DNA of 64,000 nt from JBLHGU01 sp047615875 (GCA_047615875.1 JBLHGU010000001.1:83646-147645), one strand, 5' to 3'; shown: positions 8,474-18,164, numbered from the stretch's first letter. The notes: a model not told the origin generated them from the sequence alone. Numbers and translations are program-made.

Positions 8474-10216
8474 ATGAATGGCGTTTCATTGGACAGAAAG
8501 CTGGTCACCATAATGGTTTGTGATTATGTTGGTTCAACAGCGGCTATGGAGTTAGATGAAGAAGAGAGCATACTGAAGATTGATAATTGCCTTAATCAGA
8601 TTGAAGAAGTAGTCGGTGAGCATGGCGGCAGAGTGTTTAATCATGTTGGCGATGCGTTGCTTGCGGAGTTTCCAAGTGCTGTAAATGCCATAAAGTCTGC
8701 AATAGCCAGCCGCAGTAGTTTGGCAGGATTAGCGGATACCTCAAGTAGTAATATGAGATTTGGACTGCATATGGCTGATGTTGTTCAGATTGGTGACGAT
8801 TTACGCGGTGACGGGGTTAATCTCGCATCGAGGATTCAGTCTGCCTCAGAGCCTGGGGAAATAGATGTGTCTGAGACTTTGGTGGCCCATATTGCAAGAA
8901 ATTCGCCCTGTCGCTTTGACGACTTAGGGGAGTTTGCTTTTAAGGGGATATCTGACCCGATTCGGGTGTATCGAGTTCGAGAACAAGCGGATCGGCATAG
9001 GTTCCAGGTAGAGCCGACCCGTGTTAAGCCGGTTAAAAAGAGCATCAGGCCGAATTCTTTGGCTGTTTTGCCATTTAAAACAGCTACATCTGCTGATGAA
9101 GATCAGGCCTTTTTGGCAGAAGGTTTGACCGATGATTTGACTCTCGAGTTAAGTCGGTTGAGCAATCTGTTTGTTTCGTCTCGTTCGGCGACCTCCTCAT
9201 TAATTTCCAATGACCCAGTTGAAATTGGTCGCACGCTGGGCGTGAAATATGTTCTCAGCGGCTCTGTGCGAAAAAGCGGTAACAGATTTCGTATGAATGT
9301 CTCGTTATCCAACACCAACGATGGAGAAATAATCTGGTCGGATAAAATCCAGCGAAGTTTTGATGATATTTTTGACATTCTTGATGAGTTGTCTATGAGA
9401 ATTTCATCTACTGTTTCGGGCAGAATCGAACATGACGCGATATCAGCAGCTCGGCTAAAACGACCAGAAAATATGACGGCCTACGAATGCTATTTGCGTG
9501 GGCTGGATTTGCACCGTATGGGCGGGGTGACAGACGAGCATATTCACAATGCGAAGAAATGGTTCACAAAATCTATAGAAGAAGATCCTAACTTTGGTCG
9601 TCCTTATGCGATGTATGTTTGTTCAGACTCCGGTTTGCCAACCTTTGACATGGGCTTCGCAGAAACCTACCTGAGACGAGCCCTTGAACTTGACCCATCA
9701 GACCCCGAGGCCCATAGAATTATGGGGGTGCTCTTGATGAAGGTTTATGCCGATTATGAGACAAGCAGAATTCACCACGAGAAGGCGTTAAAACTGGCAC
9801 CCAATGATGCCTATGTTATGGGTCGCTGTGCCGCTTTCTTCCTATATGTTGGGGAACTCGACCGTGCCGTTGAATTATTGGATCTGGCCGAAAGCCTTGA
9901 CCCGTTTTTACACGTATGGGTTATGGAAGAAAGGATCGCTATTTTGCACTACGCGCAAAAGTATCGGGAAATGCTGTTGGCGTCAGAACAGTTGCCATTT
10001 CATACTCGTCGTTCCCGATGTTACCGGGCCTCCGCATTGCTTGCTTTGGGAGAGGAAGATAGAGCAAGGGGGGAGATAGAAAGATCGTTAGCTGAAAATC
10101 CTGATTTCACAACACAGTATGTAATTAGGAACGAGCCCTATCAGGATCGGGACGTACTAAAAGAACTTTTAAAAAGGTTACACCATTTGGGGCTGCCGGC
10201 TTCACGGGAAGAATAG
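8474..10216 (+). CDS. Class III adenylate/guanylate cyclase with TolB-like and TPR regions
   Basis: This 580-aa protein starts with a class III cyclase domain (about 1-165). The metal aspartates are in VCDYVGSTA and VGDALLAEF, and the Asn/Arg pair is in VNLASRI. A TolB/FlgO-like segment follows (about 190-320, beginning NSLAVLPF), and tetratricopeptide-like helices fill about 330-560. This architecture is common in proteobacterial adenylate cyclases where the repeats receive protein signals. No transmembrane segment is evident. The gene is divergent from the SnoaL-cyclase gene, so the two may share a regulatory region at 8232-8473. Product specificity cannot be settled from sequence alone. 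Confidence 0.85.
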   Translation: MNGVSLDRKLVTIMVCDYVGSTAAMELDEEESILKIDNCLNQIEEVVGEHGGRVFNHVGDALLAEFPSAVNAIKSAIASRSSLAGLADTSSSNMRFGLHMADVVQIGDDLRGDGVNLASRIQSASEPGEIDVSETLVAHIARNSPCRFDDLGEFAFKGISDPIRVYRVREQADRHRFQVEPTRVKPVKKSIRPNSLAVLPFKTATSADEDQAFLAEGLTDDLTLELSRLSNLFVSSRSATSSLISNDPVEIGRTLGVKYVLSGSVRKSGNRFRMNVSLSNTNDGEIIWSDKIQRSFDDIFDILDELSMRISSTVSGRIEHDAISAARLKRPENMTAYECYLRGLDLHRMGGVTDEHIHNAKKWFTKSIEEDPNFGRPYAMYVCSDSGLPTFDMGFAETYLRRALELDPSDPEAHRIMGVLLMKVYADYETSRIHHEKALKLAPNDAYVMGRCAAFFLYVGELDRAVELLDLAESLDPFLHVWVMEERIAILHYAQKYREMLLASEQLPFHTRRSRCYRASALLALGEEDRARGEIERSLAENPDFTTQYVIRNEPYQDRDVLKELLKRLHHLGLPASREE

Positions 10217-10346
10217 TCATTTTGAATATGGGAAAAATTGTTCAGGAATATATAATCATGTTCTGTGCAGAATAAATTTAATCTCGGTAAAATACTTTAA
10301 GTGTGTGGGATTGCTGCAGTCTTAGAGTGAAATTGCTAATCTATTT

Positions 10347-11135
10347 TTGTCAGGTATTAATGTGTCGAAGCGATTTGAGAATAAAAGGGTTGTAATTACG
10401 GGTGGTGCAGGAGGCATAGGTCAGACTCTCGTCTCTTTGTTTTTAGAACAAGGTGCCCAGGTGCTATTCAGCGACATAGATGTGGACGCTTGCCAGAAGT
10501 TACAAACCTCCTATCTGGAGGCGGGTCGAAAAGTCGAATACCTGGCGGGTAATCTTCGCGAGAAAGCGTTCTGTGAAGCTTTGATCGATCAGTCTGTTAA
10601 ACAGCTGGGTGGTTTGGATATTTTGCTAAATAACGCGGGAATCATCCCGAGAGGAGACATTCTCGATACAACTGATGATATGTGGTTTTCTGCACTGGAT
10701 GTGAATTTAACTGCGGTATTTTTTCTATGCCGAGCAGCGATCCCTTATATGAAGCAGGCCGGCGGTGGGGCCATAGTCAATACCTCTTCCACCTGGGGAA
10801 TTTATCCCGGGCCGGCTCATGTTGCGTACTGCACCAGCAAAGGCGCGGTCGCTGCACTAACCAGAAACCTTGGTAGAGATCATGCCGCAGACGGTATTCG
10901 GGTTAATGCGGTCTGTCCAAATGAGGTCAATACTCCCATGATGCGCAGTGGCTTCGAAAAGCGTGGGATTGATCCGGTAAATGCCATAGCTGATTTGGGA
11001 AAAACAGTACCACTGGGACATGTGGCGGAGCCAGAAGAGATTGCTGATGTTATTGCATTTTTGGCTTCCACCGAGGCACGCTATATTTGTGGTGAGTGCA
11101 TAGAGATAACCGGGGCAAAGGCGGTATATGGCTAA
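10347..11135 (+). CDS. Short-chain dehydrogenase/reductase
   Basis: This is a classical SDR of 262 aa. It has a TGGAGGIG cofactor motif (18-25), NNAG (95-98), and catalytic Ser147/148, Tyr161 and Lys165. Asp43 and Asp45 in the FSDID segment suggest NAD(H) preference. The start is TTG at 10347 or GTG at 10362; the fold starts after both and no strong ribosome site decides. The gene opens a four-gene run (SDR, SDR, gmd, fcl) with gaps under 50 bp, so a sugar-related oxidoreductase role is plausible. The substrate is unknown. Confidence 0.85.
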   Translation: MSGINVSKRFENKRVVITGGAGGIGQTLVSLFLEQGAQVLFSDIDVDACQKLQTSYLEAGRKVEYLAGNLREKAFCEALIDQSVKQLGGLDILLNNAGIIPRGDILDTTDDMWFSALDVNLTAVFFLCRAAIPYMKQAGGGAIVNTSSTWGIYPGPAHVAYCTSKGAVAALTRNLGRDHAADGIRVNAVCPNEVNTPMMRSGFEKRGIDPVNAIADLGKTVPLGHVAEPEEIADVIAFLASTEARYICGECIEITGAKAVYG

Positions 11136-11179
11136 CAGAAATAATCCTTGCCAACTGAAAGTAGAGAAAATCAGGTAGC

Positions 11180-11941
11180 ATGATTAATTTAATCAACAAG
11201 ACCGCTGTCGTAACTGGCGGAGGGCAGGGCATTGGTCTGGGTATTAGTCAGGCCCTTTTGTCCGCGGGTGCGAAAGTTGCCGTCGTCCAACGTAGTCCTA
11301 TACCAGCGGAGCTAGAAACAAATCCAAATGCCTGCTGGATTCAGGCTGATCTTGCTGAGTCAGATAGTTTTGATAAAGTGGCAGCTGAACTAGGGAAATT
11401 ATTTGATTGCCTTCATGTTTTAGTCAATAACGCAGGAGTCATGTTTGAGAAAACTCTTGACGACATGAATCTGCAAGACTGGCAGAGCATGCTTGCAATT
11501 AATCTTACGGCACCCGTATTTTTATCCAAAAAATTGTTACCCTTGATGCGCGAAGCTGGCGCAGCGAGTATCATACATATTGGTTCGATAGAGGGGATAG
11601 CTGCGAATCCCGAACATGTGGCGTACTGTAGTAGTAAGGCCGCTGTACATGGATTGGCCAGGGCCATGGCGGTTGATTTGGGTAAAGACAATATTCGCGT
11701 CAATGCCATCGCTCCAGGCTGGATACGTTCGGCATTGAGTGATGACTACATAAATGCACAGGATAATGCCCAACAGGCCTGGCAGGATCTCTTTGCTTTG
11801 CATCCCGCAGGGCGCATTGGTGAGCCGGGTGATGTGGGTAATTTAGCGGCTTTTTTGGCCTCAGAAAATGCCGCCTTTGTCACAGGCCAGGTGTTCGTTA
11901 TAGATGGGGGACGTACTAGTAAGCTCCCCCTGCCATTTTAA
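11180..11941 (+). CDS. Short-chain dehydrogenase/reductase
   Basis: This second classical SDR (253 aa) has TGGGQGIG at 12-19, NNAG at 83-86, Ser136, Tyr149 and Lys153, and a C-terminal family motif (VTGQVFVIDGG). The residue after the second beta strand is Gln (VVQRSP), which often accompanies NADP(H) use. It follows the first SDR by 44 bp and precedes gmd by 32 bp. It is not a close duplicate of the first SDR. It could modify a deoxyhexose or take part in polyol or hydroxyacid catabolism; no substrate can be assigned. Confidence 0.85.
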   Translation: MINLINKTAVVTGGGQGIGLGISQALLSAGAKVAVVQRSPIPAELETNPNACWIQADLAESDSFDKVAAELGKLFDCLHVLVNNAGVMFEKTLDDMNLQDWQSMLAINLTAPVFLSKKLLPLMREAGAASIIHIGSIEGIAANPEHVAYCSSKAAVHGLARAMAVDLGKDNIRVNAIAPGWIRSALSDDYINAQDNAQQAWQDLFALHPAGRIGEPGDVGNLAAFLASENAAFVTGQVFVIDGGRTSKLPLPF

Positions 11942-11973
11942 GTTTGTTTCACAATTAGTTTTTTGTAAGGAAG

Positions 11974-13107
11974 ATGATGTCTCAAAAAGTTGCACTTATT
12001 ACTGGAATTACCGGTCAGGATGGTTCCTACCTCGCCGAGTTTTTACTTGAAAAGGGCTATGAGGTTCATGGTGTCAAGCGACGTAGTTCGTCGTTGAATA
12101 CTCAGCGTGTTGACCATATTTATGAAGATTCTCACATCGAGCATCAACGTTTCTTCCTTCACTATGGTGATCTGACTGATGCAACGAATCTGGTTCGTCT
12201 GGTACAAAGCATTCAGCCAGATGAAATCTATAATCTGGCTGCGCAAAGTCACGTGGCAGTTTCGTTCGAGGAACCAGAGTACACTGCTGATGTGAACGCC
12301 CTGGGCACTTTGAGACTGCTGGAATCCATTCGTATACTAGGCCTGGAAAACAAAACCCGTTTTTACCAGGCATCCACTTCAGAGCTTTATGGTCTTGTTT
12401 ACGAAACCCCTCAAACCGAGAAAACACCTTTCTATCCTCGTTCGCCTTATGGTGTTGCCAAGCTTTATGCTTACTGGATAACTATTAATTATCGAGAGTC
12501 GTATGGCATCTATGGTTGTAACGGGATTCTGTTTAATCATGAATCACCACGGCGCGGTGAAACATTTGTTACTCGCAAAATAACTAGAAGCCTGGCTAAC
12601 ATTTCGCAGGGGCTTGAGAAGTGTTTATTTATTGGCAACATGAATGCACTACGAGACTGGGGTCATGCGCGAGATTATATTGAGATGCAGTGGATGATGT
12701 TGCAACAGGACGAGCCATCTGACTATGTTATAGCAACTGGCAGGCAGGTCTCGGTAAGGGAATTTATCTGCATCGCGGCTAGTAAGCTGGGTCTGGAAAT
12801 TGAGTTCTCTGGTTCTGATCTGGAAGAAGTTGGTCGAGTCGTGAAAATATCGTCTTCTCAGGAAGCGACTGTTTCCAACATAAATATCGGTGACGTTATT
12901 GTTCGTGTCGATGCTAAATACTATAGACCAACAGAGGTTGAATCTTTGTTGGGTAACCCCAGTCTGGCCAAGAGTCAGCTAGGCTGGACTCCGAAAATCA
13001 GTCTCGATGAGTTAGTCGAAGAGATGGTTGCGCATGATTTGGGCGAGGCAAAAAAACGCCGACTGTTTCGAGATCACTCATTGAATGAGGAAAGGTCCCG
13101 TGACTAA
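11974..13107 (+). CDS. gmd: GDP-mannose 4,6-dehydratase
   Basis: This 377-aa extended SDR converts GDP-D-mannose to GDP-4-keto-6-deoxymannose in the cytoplasm. It shows the family start (VALITGITGQDGSYL), catalytic Thr135-Ser136-Glu137, the Tyr159-x3-Lys163 pair, and the C-terminal YYRPTEVESLLG block typical of Gmd. The length matches the family (about 370). A ribosome site (AAGGAAG) precedes the ATG; the next codon is also ATG, so the start may be one codon later. Its end overlaps the fcl start by 8 bp when fcl begins at GTG 13100. Confidence 0.96.
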   Translation: MMSQKVALITGITGQDGSYLAEFLLEKGYEVHGVKRRSSSLNTQRVDHIYEDSHIEHQRFFLHYGDLTDATNLVRLVQSIQPDEIYNLAAQSHVAVSFEEPEYTADVNALGTLRLLESIRILGLENKTRFYQASTSELYGLVYETPQTEKTPFYPRSPYGVAKLYAYWITINYRESYGIYGCNGILFNHESPRRGETFVTRKITRSLANISQGLEKCLFIGNMNALRDWGHARDYIEMQWMMLQQDEPSDYVIATGRQVSVREFICIAASKLGLEIEFSGSDLEEVGRVVKISSSQEATVSNINIGDVIVRVDAKYYRPTEVESLLGNPSLAKSQLGWTPKISLDELVEEMVAHDLGEAKKRRLFRDHSLNEERSRD

Positions 13108-14062
13108 GCGGATATACGTTGCGGGTCACAATGGTATGGTTGGGTCAGCCCTGGTGCGAAGTCTCCGCCAGGACCCAGCGAATGCGGTAATAACCGCCGG
13201 GCGGAACGAGTTGGATCTGCTCGATGTCTCTCGGGTAAGGGAATTTTTACAAACCTCAAAGCCCGATCAAATATATCTCGCTGCAGCGAAAGTTGGCGGT
13301 ATTCACGCTAACTCTACTTTTCCTGCAGAGTTTATTTATCAAAATCTGCAAATCGAAACCAATATTATTCATGCGGCCTGGCAGAGCGGAATCACTAAGC
13401 TGCAGTTCCTGGGCTCATCGTGTATATATCCACGACAAGCAACTCAACCCATGAAAGAGTCAGAGCTGCTTAGTGGGCCTTTGGAACCGACTAACGAACC
13501 TTATGCGCTTGCGAAAATAGCCGGTATAAAGCTGTGTGAGTCCTATAACAGACAGTACGGTACAGATTATCGCAGCGTCATGCCAACTAATCTATACGGG
13601 CCAAACGACAATTTTCATGAAAAAAATAGTCATGTGGTACCCGCGTTATTAAAACGTTTTGATCATGCTGCCAAAAATCATGAGCCGGTTGTAACGATCT
13701 GGGGTAGCGGTCAACCAAAGAGAGAACTTTTACATGTTGATGATCTAGCCGAGGCCTGTATTTTCGTGATGAATCTGGATAGGGAGAGTCATATGGCCGT
13801 CACATCGCCCATGTTGTCGCACATTAATATTGGTACCGGAATGGATTGCAGTATTGCTGATTTGGCGGAATTGATTGCAGACATTTGTGGCTTTGAGGGC
13901 AGTATTAATTTTGATACCAGTAAGCCGGATGGGCCGCCACGAAAACTGCTCGACGTGGAACGAATTCATTCACTGGGTTGGTCTCATCGTATTGCACTTC
14001 GTGACGGCCTGACCCATGCTCTGCAGTGGTATCGAGAGCATATATTGGACCATCGAAAGTAA
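13100..14062 (+). CDS. fcl: GDP-L-fucose synthase
   Basis: This epimerase/reductase turns GDP-4-keto-6-deoxymannose into GDP-L-fucose. The cofactor motif AGHNGMVG is at residues 8-15 and the catalytic Tyr-x3-Lys is in NEPYALAKIAG. Diagnostic blocks FLGSSCIYP, RSVMPTNLYGPNDNF and KPDGPPRKLLD are present. I choose the GTG at 13100 (320 aa) because AGGAAAGG lies 5 nt upstream; an in-frame ATG at 13085 has no ribosome site. With gmd it completes GDP-fucose synthesis from GDP-mannose. No fucosyltransferase or polysaccharide export gene follows, so use of the product must be encoded elsewhere. Confidence 0.95.
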   Translation: MTKRIYVAGHNGMVGSALVRSLRQDPANAVITAGRNELDLLDVSRVREFLQTSKPDQIYLAAAKVGGIHANSTFPAEFIYQNLQIETNIIHAAWQSGITKLQFLGSSCIYPRQATQPMKESELLSGPLEPTNEPYALAKIAGIKLCESYNRQYGTDYRSVMPTNLYGPNDNFHEKNSHVVPALLKRFDHAAKNHEPVVTIWGSGQPKRELLHVDDLAEACIFVMNLDRESHMAVTSPMLSHINIGTGMDCSIADLAELIADICGFEGSINFDTSKPDGPPRKLLDVERIHSLGWSHRIALRDGLTHALQWYREHILDHRK

Positions 14063-14233
14063 TTCAGATCCTTGCTTTGTTTCACTTTGTTCAAGAGATG
14101 ATATTTTTTTAAGTCTCGACCACTACAATTGTATAATCATCCAGGAATGCTAGATTTTTTGCAACTGGGTATAATTTGAGTTAAATGGGCTTCCCAAATC
14201 TATTTCTATTTACTCCGCAGGAGAATTTAAAAC

Positions 14234-15574
14234 ATGACCAGAGTAGCAGTGATTGGTGCAGGTCCTTGTGGTCTCGCCCAGCTAAGATCTTTTCAGTCTG
14301 CCAAAGAAAAGGGTGCAGACGTTCCTGAAGTTGTCTGTTATGAAAAGCAGAGCGATTGGGGTGGTTTGTGGAACTATACATGGCGTACCGGCACCGACGA
14401 GTATGGTGAGCCGGTGCATGGCAGTATGTATCGTTATCTATGGTCTAACGGGCCTAAAGAATGTCTGGAGTTCGCTGATTACACCTTTGAAGAACATTTT
14501 GGTAAGGCAATCGGCTCTTACCCGCCGCGAGCAGTTTTGTGGGACTACATTAAGGGTCGCGTTGAGAAGGCAGGTGTTCGAGATCAAATTCGATTTAGTA
14601 CTGCGGTTAGAAATGTCGAATATTCAGAAGCTACGGAAAAATTCACCGTAACGGTTAACGAGCTGATCACAGATACCAACAGCTCCGAAGAATTTGACTA
14701 TGTGGTCGTCAGTTCTGGGCATTTTTCAACACCGAATGTGCCACATTTCCCTGGTTCTGAATCTTACAACGGTCGTATATTGCATGGTCACGACTTCCGC
14801 GATGCGCTGGAGTTCAAGGGTAAAGATGTAATGGTTGTTGGTGCCAGCTATTCAGCTGAGGATATCGGTTCGCAGTGTTGGAAATATGGTGCCAAATCGA
14901 TGACCGCCTGCTATAGAACCACTCCAATGGGATTTCACTGGCCGGATAACTGGGAAACCAAGCCATTGATTACCAGGCTAGAAGGCAAGACTGTCCACTT
15001 TAAGGACGGCACCAGTAAGGAGATTGATGCGATTATTCTTTGCACCGGCTACTTGCACCACTTTCCTTTCATGCCAGATTCACTGCGCCTTAAGACCGGT
15101 AATCGTCTATGGACGCAGAATCTGTATAAAGGCGTTGTCTGGGAGCAGAATCCAAAACTATTTTATCTCGGCATGCAGGATCAGTTTTACACATTTAACA
15201 TGTTTGATGCACAGGCCTGGTATGCGCGAGATGTCATTATGGGTCGCGTAGAGCTCCCTGATCTTGATCAGATGCGCGCGAATAGTGCGATCTGGCAGGA
15301 ACGTGAAGAGAAGTTGGAGGATGATGAACAGATGATCTGGTTCCAGGGCGACTACACCCAGGAACTGATTGATGCAACCGACTATCCAAGTTTTGATATC
15401 GAAGCGGTGAACAAGACGTTTATGGAGTGGGAGCACCATAAGCACGAAGATATTATGGGCTTTCGCAACAACGCCTATCGTTCGCTAATGACGGGTACCA
15501 TGTCGCCAACCCATCATACCCCCTGGGTCGATGCAATGGATGATTCAATGGAAACCTATCTTGGCACCGGTTAG
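14234..15574 (+). CDS. tmm: Trimethylamine monooxygenase (flavin-containing)
   Basis: This 446-aa FMO oxidises trimethylamine (and similar tertiary amines or sulfides) to the N-oxide using NADPH and O2. Visible are the FAD motif GAGPCG (8-13), the active-site Asn72 in YLWSNGPKE, the FMO fingerprint NGRILHGHDFR (179-189) and the NADPH motif GASYSAEDIG (203-212) with Tyr206. Blocks such as WGGLWNYTWRTG, FEEHFGK, YPPRAVL and GTMSPTHHTPW are those I know from characterised Tmm of Ruegeria and Methylocella. The ribosome site is CAGGAG. It sits in its own transcription unit after a 171-bp gap; the next gene begins 22 bp downstream. Confidence 0.95.
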   Translation: MTRVAVIGAGPCGLAQLRSFQSAKEKGADVPEVVCYEKQSDWGGLWNYTWRTGTDEYGEPVHGSMYRYLWSNGPKECLEFADYTFEEHFGKAIGSYPPRAVLWDYIKGRVEKAGVRDQIRFSTAVRNVEYSEATEKFTVTVNELITDTNSSEEFDYVVVSSGHFSTPNVPHFPGSESYNGRILHGHDFRDALEFKGKDVMVVGASYSAEDIGSQCWKYGAKSMTACYRTTPMGFHWPDNWETKPLITRLEGKTVHFKDGTSKEIDAIILCTGYLHHFPFMPDSLRLKTGNRLWTQNLYKGVVWEQNPKLFYLGMQDQFYTFNMFDAQAWYARDVIMGRVELPDLDQMRANSAIWQEREEKLEDDEQMIWFQGDYTQELIDATDYPSFDIEAVNKTFMEWEHHKHEDIMGFRNNAYRSLMTGTMSPTHHTPWVDAMDDSMETYLGTG

Positions 15575-15596
15575 GCCTCCGTGCCAACAGTTAGTA

Positions 15597-16511
15597 ATGT
15601 CTAGACATAATGCTGAAAACTCACAGCATCCCGGGCATCAACCCTGGGATGTTGGGCTAATGCCAGAGTTGAAAAATTTATGTTTGCAGGTTGATCCTGA
15701 AAGTATAGATTCCAGCATACCCGCGATTACGAATTCATTGCATTACTATGGCTTCGCCTTGCTTAACGGGCTTGGATCCGAAGCGGGAAAATCCATGATA
15801 TCGCAACGTCTGATCAAACTTTCGAATCACCTGGGTCGTATCGTCCCACAGTCTCCTCGAGGAGAGCAGATCGAGGATGTGAGAGATTTTACCGATGTTG
15901 ATATCTCAGACGATCGAGGCTATCGATCACCGGGTCGATTGTCACCTCATTCCGATCCGCCAACAATTATCCTGTTACATTGTCTTCAGTGTGCGCGTAG
16001 CGGCGGAGAGAGTGAGATAGTCAATGTGGGTTCTATCTATCGTGAAATGAATCGACGAGACCCTGATAGTGTCGAACAATTGTTTAACAAATTCCCTGTT
16101 TGGGAAGTAGAAGGTAGTCAGGGTAGGGCCGCTGCAGGACCGGCCGCCAGCCAACGTTCTATACTAGCCCGTCACAATGGGTTAATTAGTTGTGTTCTGT
16201 ATCGCCCATTTACCGAGATGGCCGCTGATCATCTGGGTGTTCCATTAACCTCTGAGCAGGCTCAAGCGCTGGATCTTTTTGAATCCTGCGCCAACAATCG
16301 AGCTTTAGCATTGAAATTTACCTTGCAGCCCGGTGTTACCATGTTATTGCACAACAGGACCGTTTTGCATGCTCGTACCGAGTATACAGACTGGCCACAG
16401 CCGGAGAAGCGCAGACACTTACTCCGAACCTGGATAGATGCCCCTGACTTACTGCCGGTTGCACCGGAACATGAGTTAGGCGATATTTTTGGTGACGTTA
16501 AACTAAACTAG
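15597..16511 (+). CDS. TauD/TfdA-family Fe(II)/2-oxoglutarate dioxygenase
   Basis: This 304-aa non-haem iron oxygenase has the first metal pair in LSPHSDPPT (His-x-Asp), the distal His in VLHARTEY and the 2OG-binding Arg in RRHLLRTW. The class contains taurine dioxygenase and gamma-butyrobetaine or trimethyllysine hydroxylases. I choose ATG 15597, 22 bp after tmm; a longer frame would overlap the tmm end without a ribosome site. Cotranscription with tmm is likely. A quaternary amine substrate is an attractive inference (hydroxylation leading to release of TMA), but the sequence does not prove it. It abuts the convergent mttB-like gene with zero spacing. Confidence 0.8.
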   Translation: MSRHNAENSQHPGHQPWDVGLMPELKNLCLQVDPESIDSSIPAITNSLHYYGFALLNGLGSEAGKSMISQRLIKLSNHLGRIVPQSPRGEQIEDVRDFTDVDISDDRGYRSPGRLSPHSDPPTIILLHCLQCARSGGESEIVNVGSIYREMNRRDPDSVEQLFNKFPVWEVEGSQGRAAAGPAASQRSILARHNGLISCVLYRPFTEMAADHLGVPLTSEQAQALDLFESCANNRALALKFTLQPGVTMLLHNRTVLHARTEYTDWPQPEKRRHLLRTWIDAPDLLPVAPEHELGDIFGDVKLN

Positions 16512-18035
16512 TTATTGCGGGGGGGATCCACCCTGTCTAGTTTTCCGATTAATAAAATCCTGCAAGGCTTCAACTCTGGCCTCATCCATTCTGGGTGGTT
16601 CAAAGTCTTTGAGAATATTCTTCCAGATTCCATTGGCTCGGACTGTGGCTGTTTTACTGCCATTATCGGTCCATTGTCCAAAGTTGCTCCAATCTGAGAC
16701 GAGCGGTTCGTAGAAAGCAGTTTGGTAACGTGCCATGGTGTGGTCGCAGCCGAAAAAGTGGCTGCCTGGCTCCACACTGGCGATGGCTTCGAAGGCAAGT
16801 TCTTGTTCGTTTATTTCCAGTGGATGAAATATTTCTGCAAAGGTCTGTAGCATTTCAATATCGAGAATGAATTTCTCCATAGAGCCGGTGAGCCCACCTT
16901 CAAGCCAACCGGCAGCATGCAACATCATATTGACTCCGCCGAGTAAACTGCCCCACGCCGAATTCAGATATTCATAAACCGATTGTTCATCCGCCGCGTT
17001 TGATGCAGTGGCACCGGACCCCCGCCACGGCAAGCCAATATGCCTGGCTAATTGGCCTGCACCGAAGGCTGCTTTAACAAATTCAGGGGTGCCAAATGCC
17101 GGTGCACCTGATTTCATATCAACATTTGATGTGAACGATCCGTAGGTCACCGGTGCACCTGGATTGACTATCTGAGCCAGAGCAATACCGGACAAAGCCT
17201 CTGCGTGCTGCAAAACCAACGCGCCGGACATGGTTATCGGCGCCATCGCACCCGCCAATGTAAATGGTGTAATAACGGACATTTGACCCGCGCGGGCGAA
17301 ATCAATTATTCCTTGACACATGGGAATATCAAGTTGCCGTGGTGAGTTGGTATTTATCACGGTGTAACACCAGACCTTTTCTGCAAACGCCGACTCAGTC
17401 ACGCCGCGAGCGATACGCATCATCTCAAAGCAATCAGTCACCTGAGCATTGCCACGAGAAAATATAAAAGGTGGTTTGCTGCTTAAACTTAATTGGCTTT
17501 CTGTAGCTTGATAATGACGCAGGTGAAGTGGTATGTCCTGGGGCTCTACGTTTGGCGATGCCAGATGAATTACATCGAAATGCTCGCTCAACCTAATAAT
17601 GTTACGCGTATCTTCAAGGGTGGCAGGGCGTTTCCCTCGGTCCAAATCAGAAACATGGGGTGCGCCACCTACACAGACAAAAGCCACATGATTTCCACCG
17701 AGAGTTACCCGTTGTTCCGGTGTAGCACCCTGCAGATCAAATTCAGTGGGTGATGTCTCGAGTACTGATGCGATCAGGCTTCGATCCAGCTTAACTAGCT
17801 GGGTAGCTTCATCTACCGTTGCTCCAGCGGCACTAAATAATTGCCTGGCTTCGGGGTGTAAAACTTTAATGCCGAGTTCTTCAATAACGCGTAAGGCCGT
17901 TTCATGAATGCTTTCTATTTGATCATCACTAAACGTCGCTTGCGGCGTTAAAGGGTTTCTTAAACGCTTGTAATTTACCTGGCGCTTGTTAGCGGGGCTC
18001 GCGGTATTTGTATTTCGTCTGGAGCGCCTGCTCAT
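16512..18035 (-). CDS. MttB-family methyltransferase, non-pyrrolysine type
   Basis: This 507-aa protein belongs to the trimethylamine methyltransferase superfamily (COG5598). Typical blocks are FSDDQIESIHETALRVIEEL near the N-terminus, FVCVGGAPHVSDLD, and GSGATASNAADEQSVYE in the barrel. No in-frame UAG interrupts it, so the pyrrolysine of true TMA methyltransferase is absent. It resembles MtgB-type proteins that demethylate glycine betaine or other quaternary amines onto a corrinoid protein. No corrinoid protein or activator is encoded in the window. The start is set at the ATG (MSRRSRR); an upstream TTG would add 29 unlikely residues overlapping the divergent MFS region. Confidence 0.85.
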   Translation of the reverse strand: MSRRSRRNTNTASPANKRQVNYKRLRNPLTPQATFSDDQIESIHETALRVIEELGIKVLHPEARQLFSAAGATVDEATQLVKLDRSLIASVLETSPTEFDLQGATPEQRVTLGGNHVAFVCVGGAPHVSDLDRGKRPATLEDTRNIIRLSEHFDVIHLASPNVEPQDIPLHLRHYQATESQLSLSSKPPFIFSRGNAQVTDCFEMMRIARGVTESAFAEKVWCYTVINTNSPRQLDIPMCQGIIDFARAGQMSVITPFTLAGAMAPITMSGALVLQHAEALSGIALAQIVNPGAPVTYGSFTSNVDMKSGAPAFGTPEFVKAAFGAGQLARHIGLPWRGSGATASNAADEQSVYEYLNSAWGSLLGGVNMMLHAAGWLEGGLTGSMEKFILDIEMLQTFAEIFHPLEINEQELAFEAIASVEPGSHFFGCDHTMARYQTAFYEPLVSDWSNFGQWTDNGSKTATVRANGIWKNILKDFEPPRMDEARVEALQDFINRKTRQGGSPPQ

Positions 18036-18164
18036 TGGTAAATGTCCGATTGATTGTTTTGTTACAGAGGATAATTGTGCCGGTGGGGCCCACAAGTTAT
18101 TTCTTTCTGCGGCAACAAACAAGTAGAATTCAGCCTATTCCTGAGGCCAGCTGGTATTGATAGT

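Noticed and set aside
16512..18035. Pyrrolysine-containing trimethylamine methyltransferase
   Set aside because: The MttB-family frame has no internal UAG, so it is the non-pyrrolysine subgroup and should not be named mttB for TMA.
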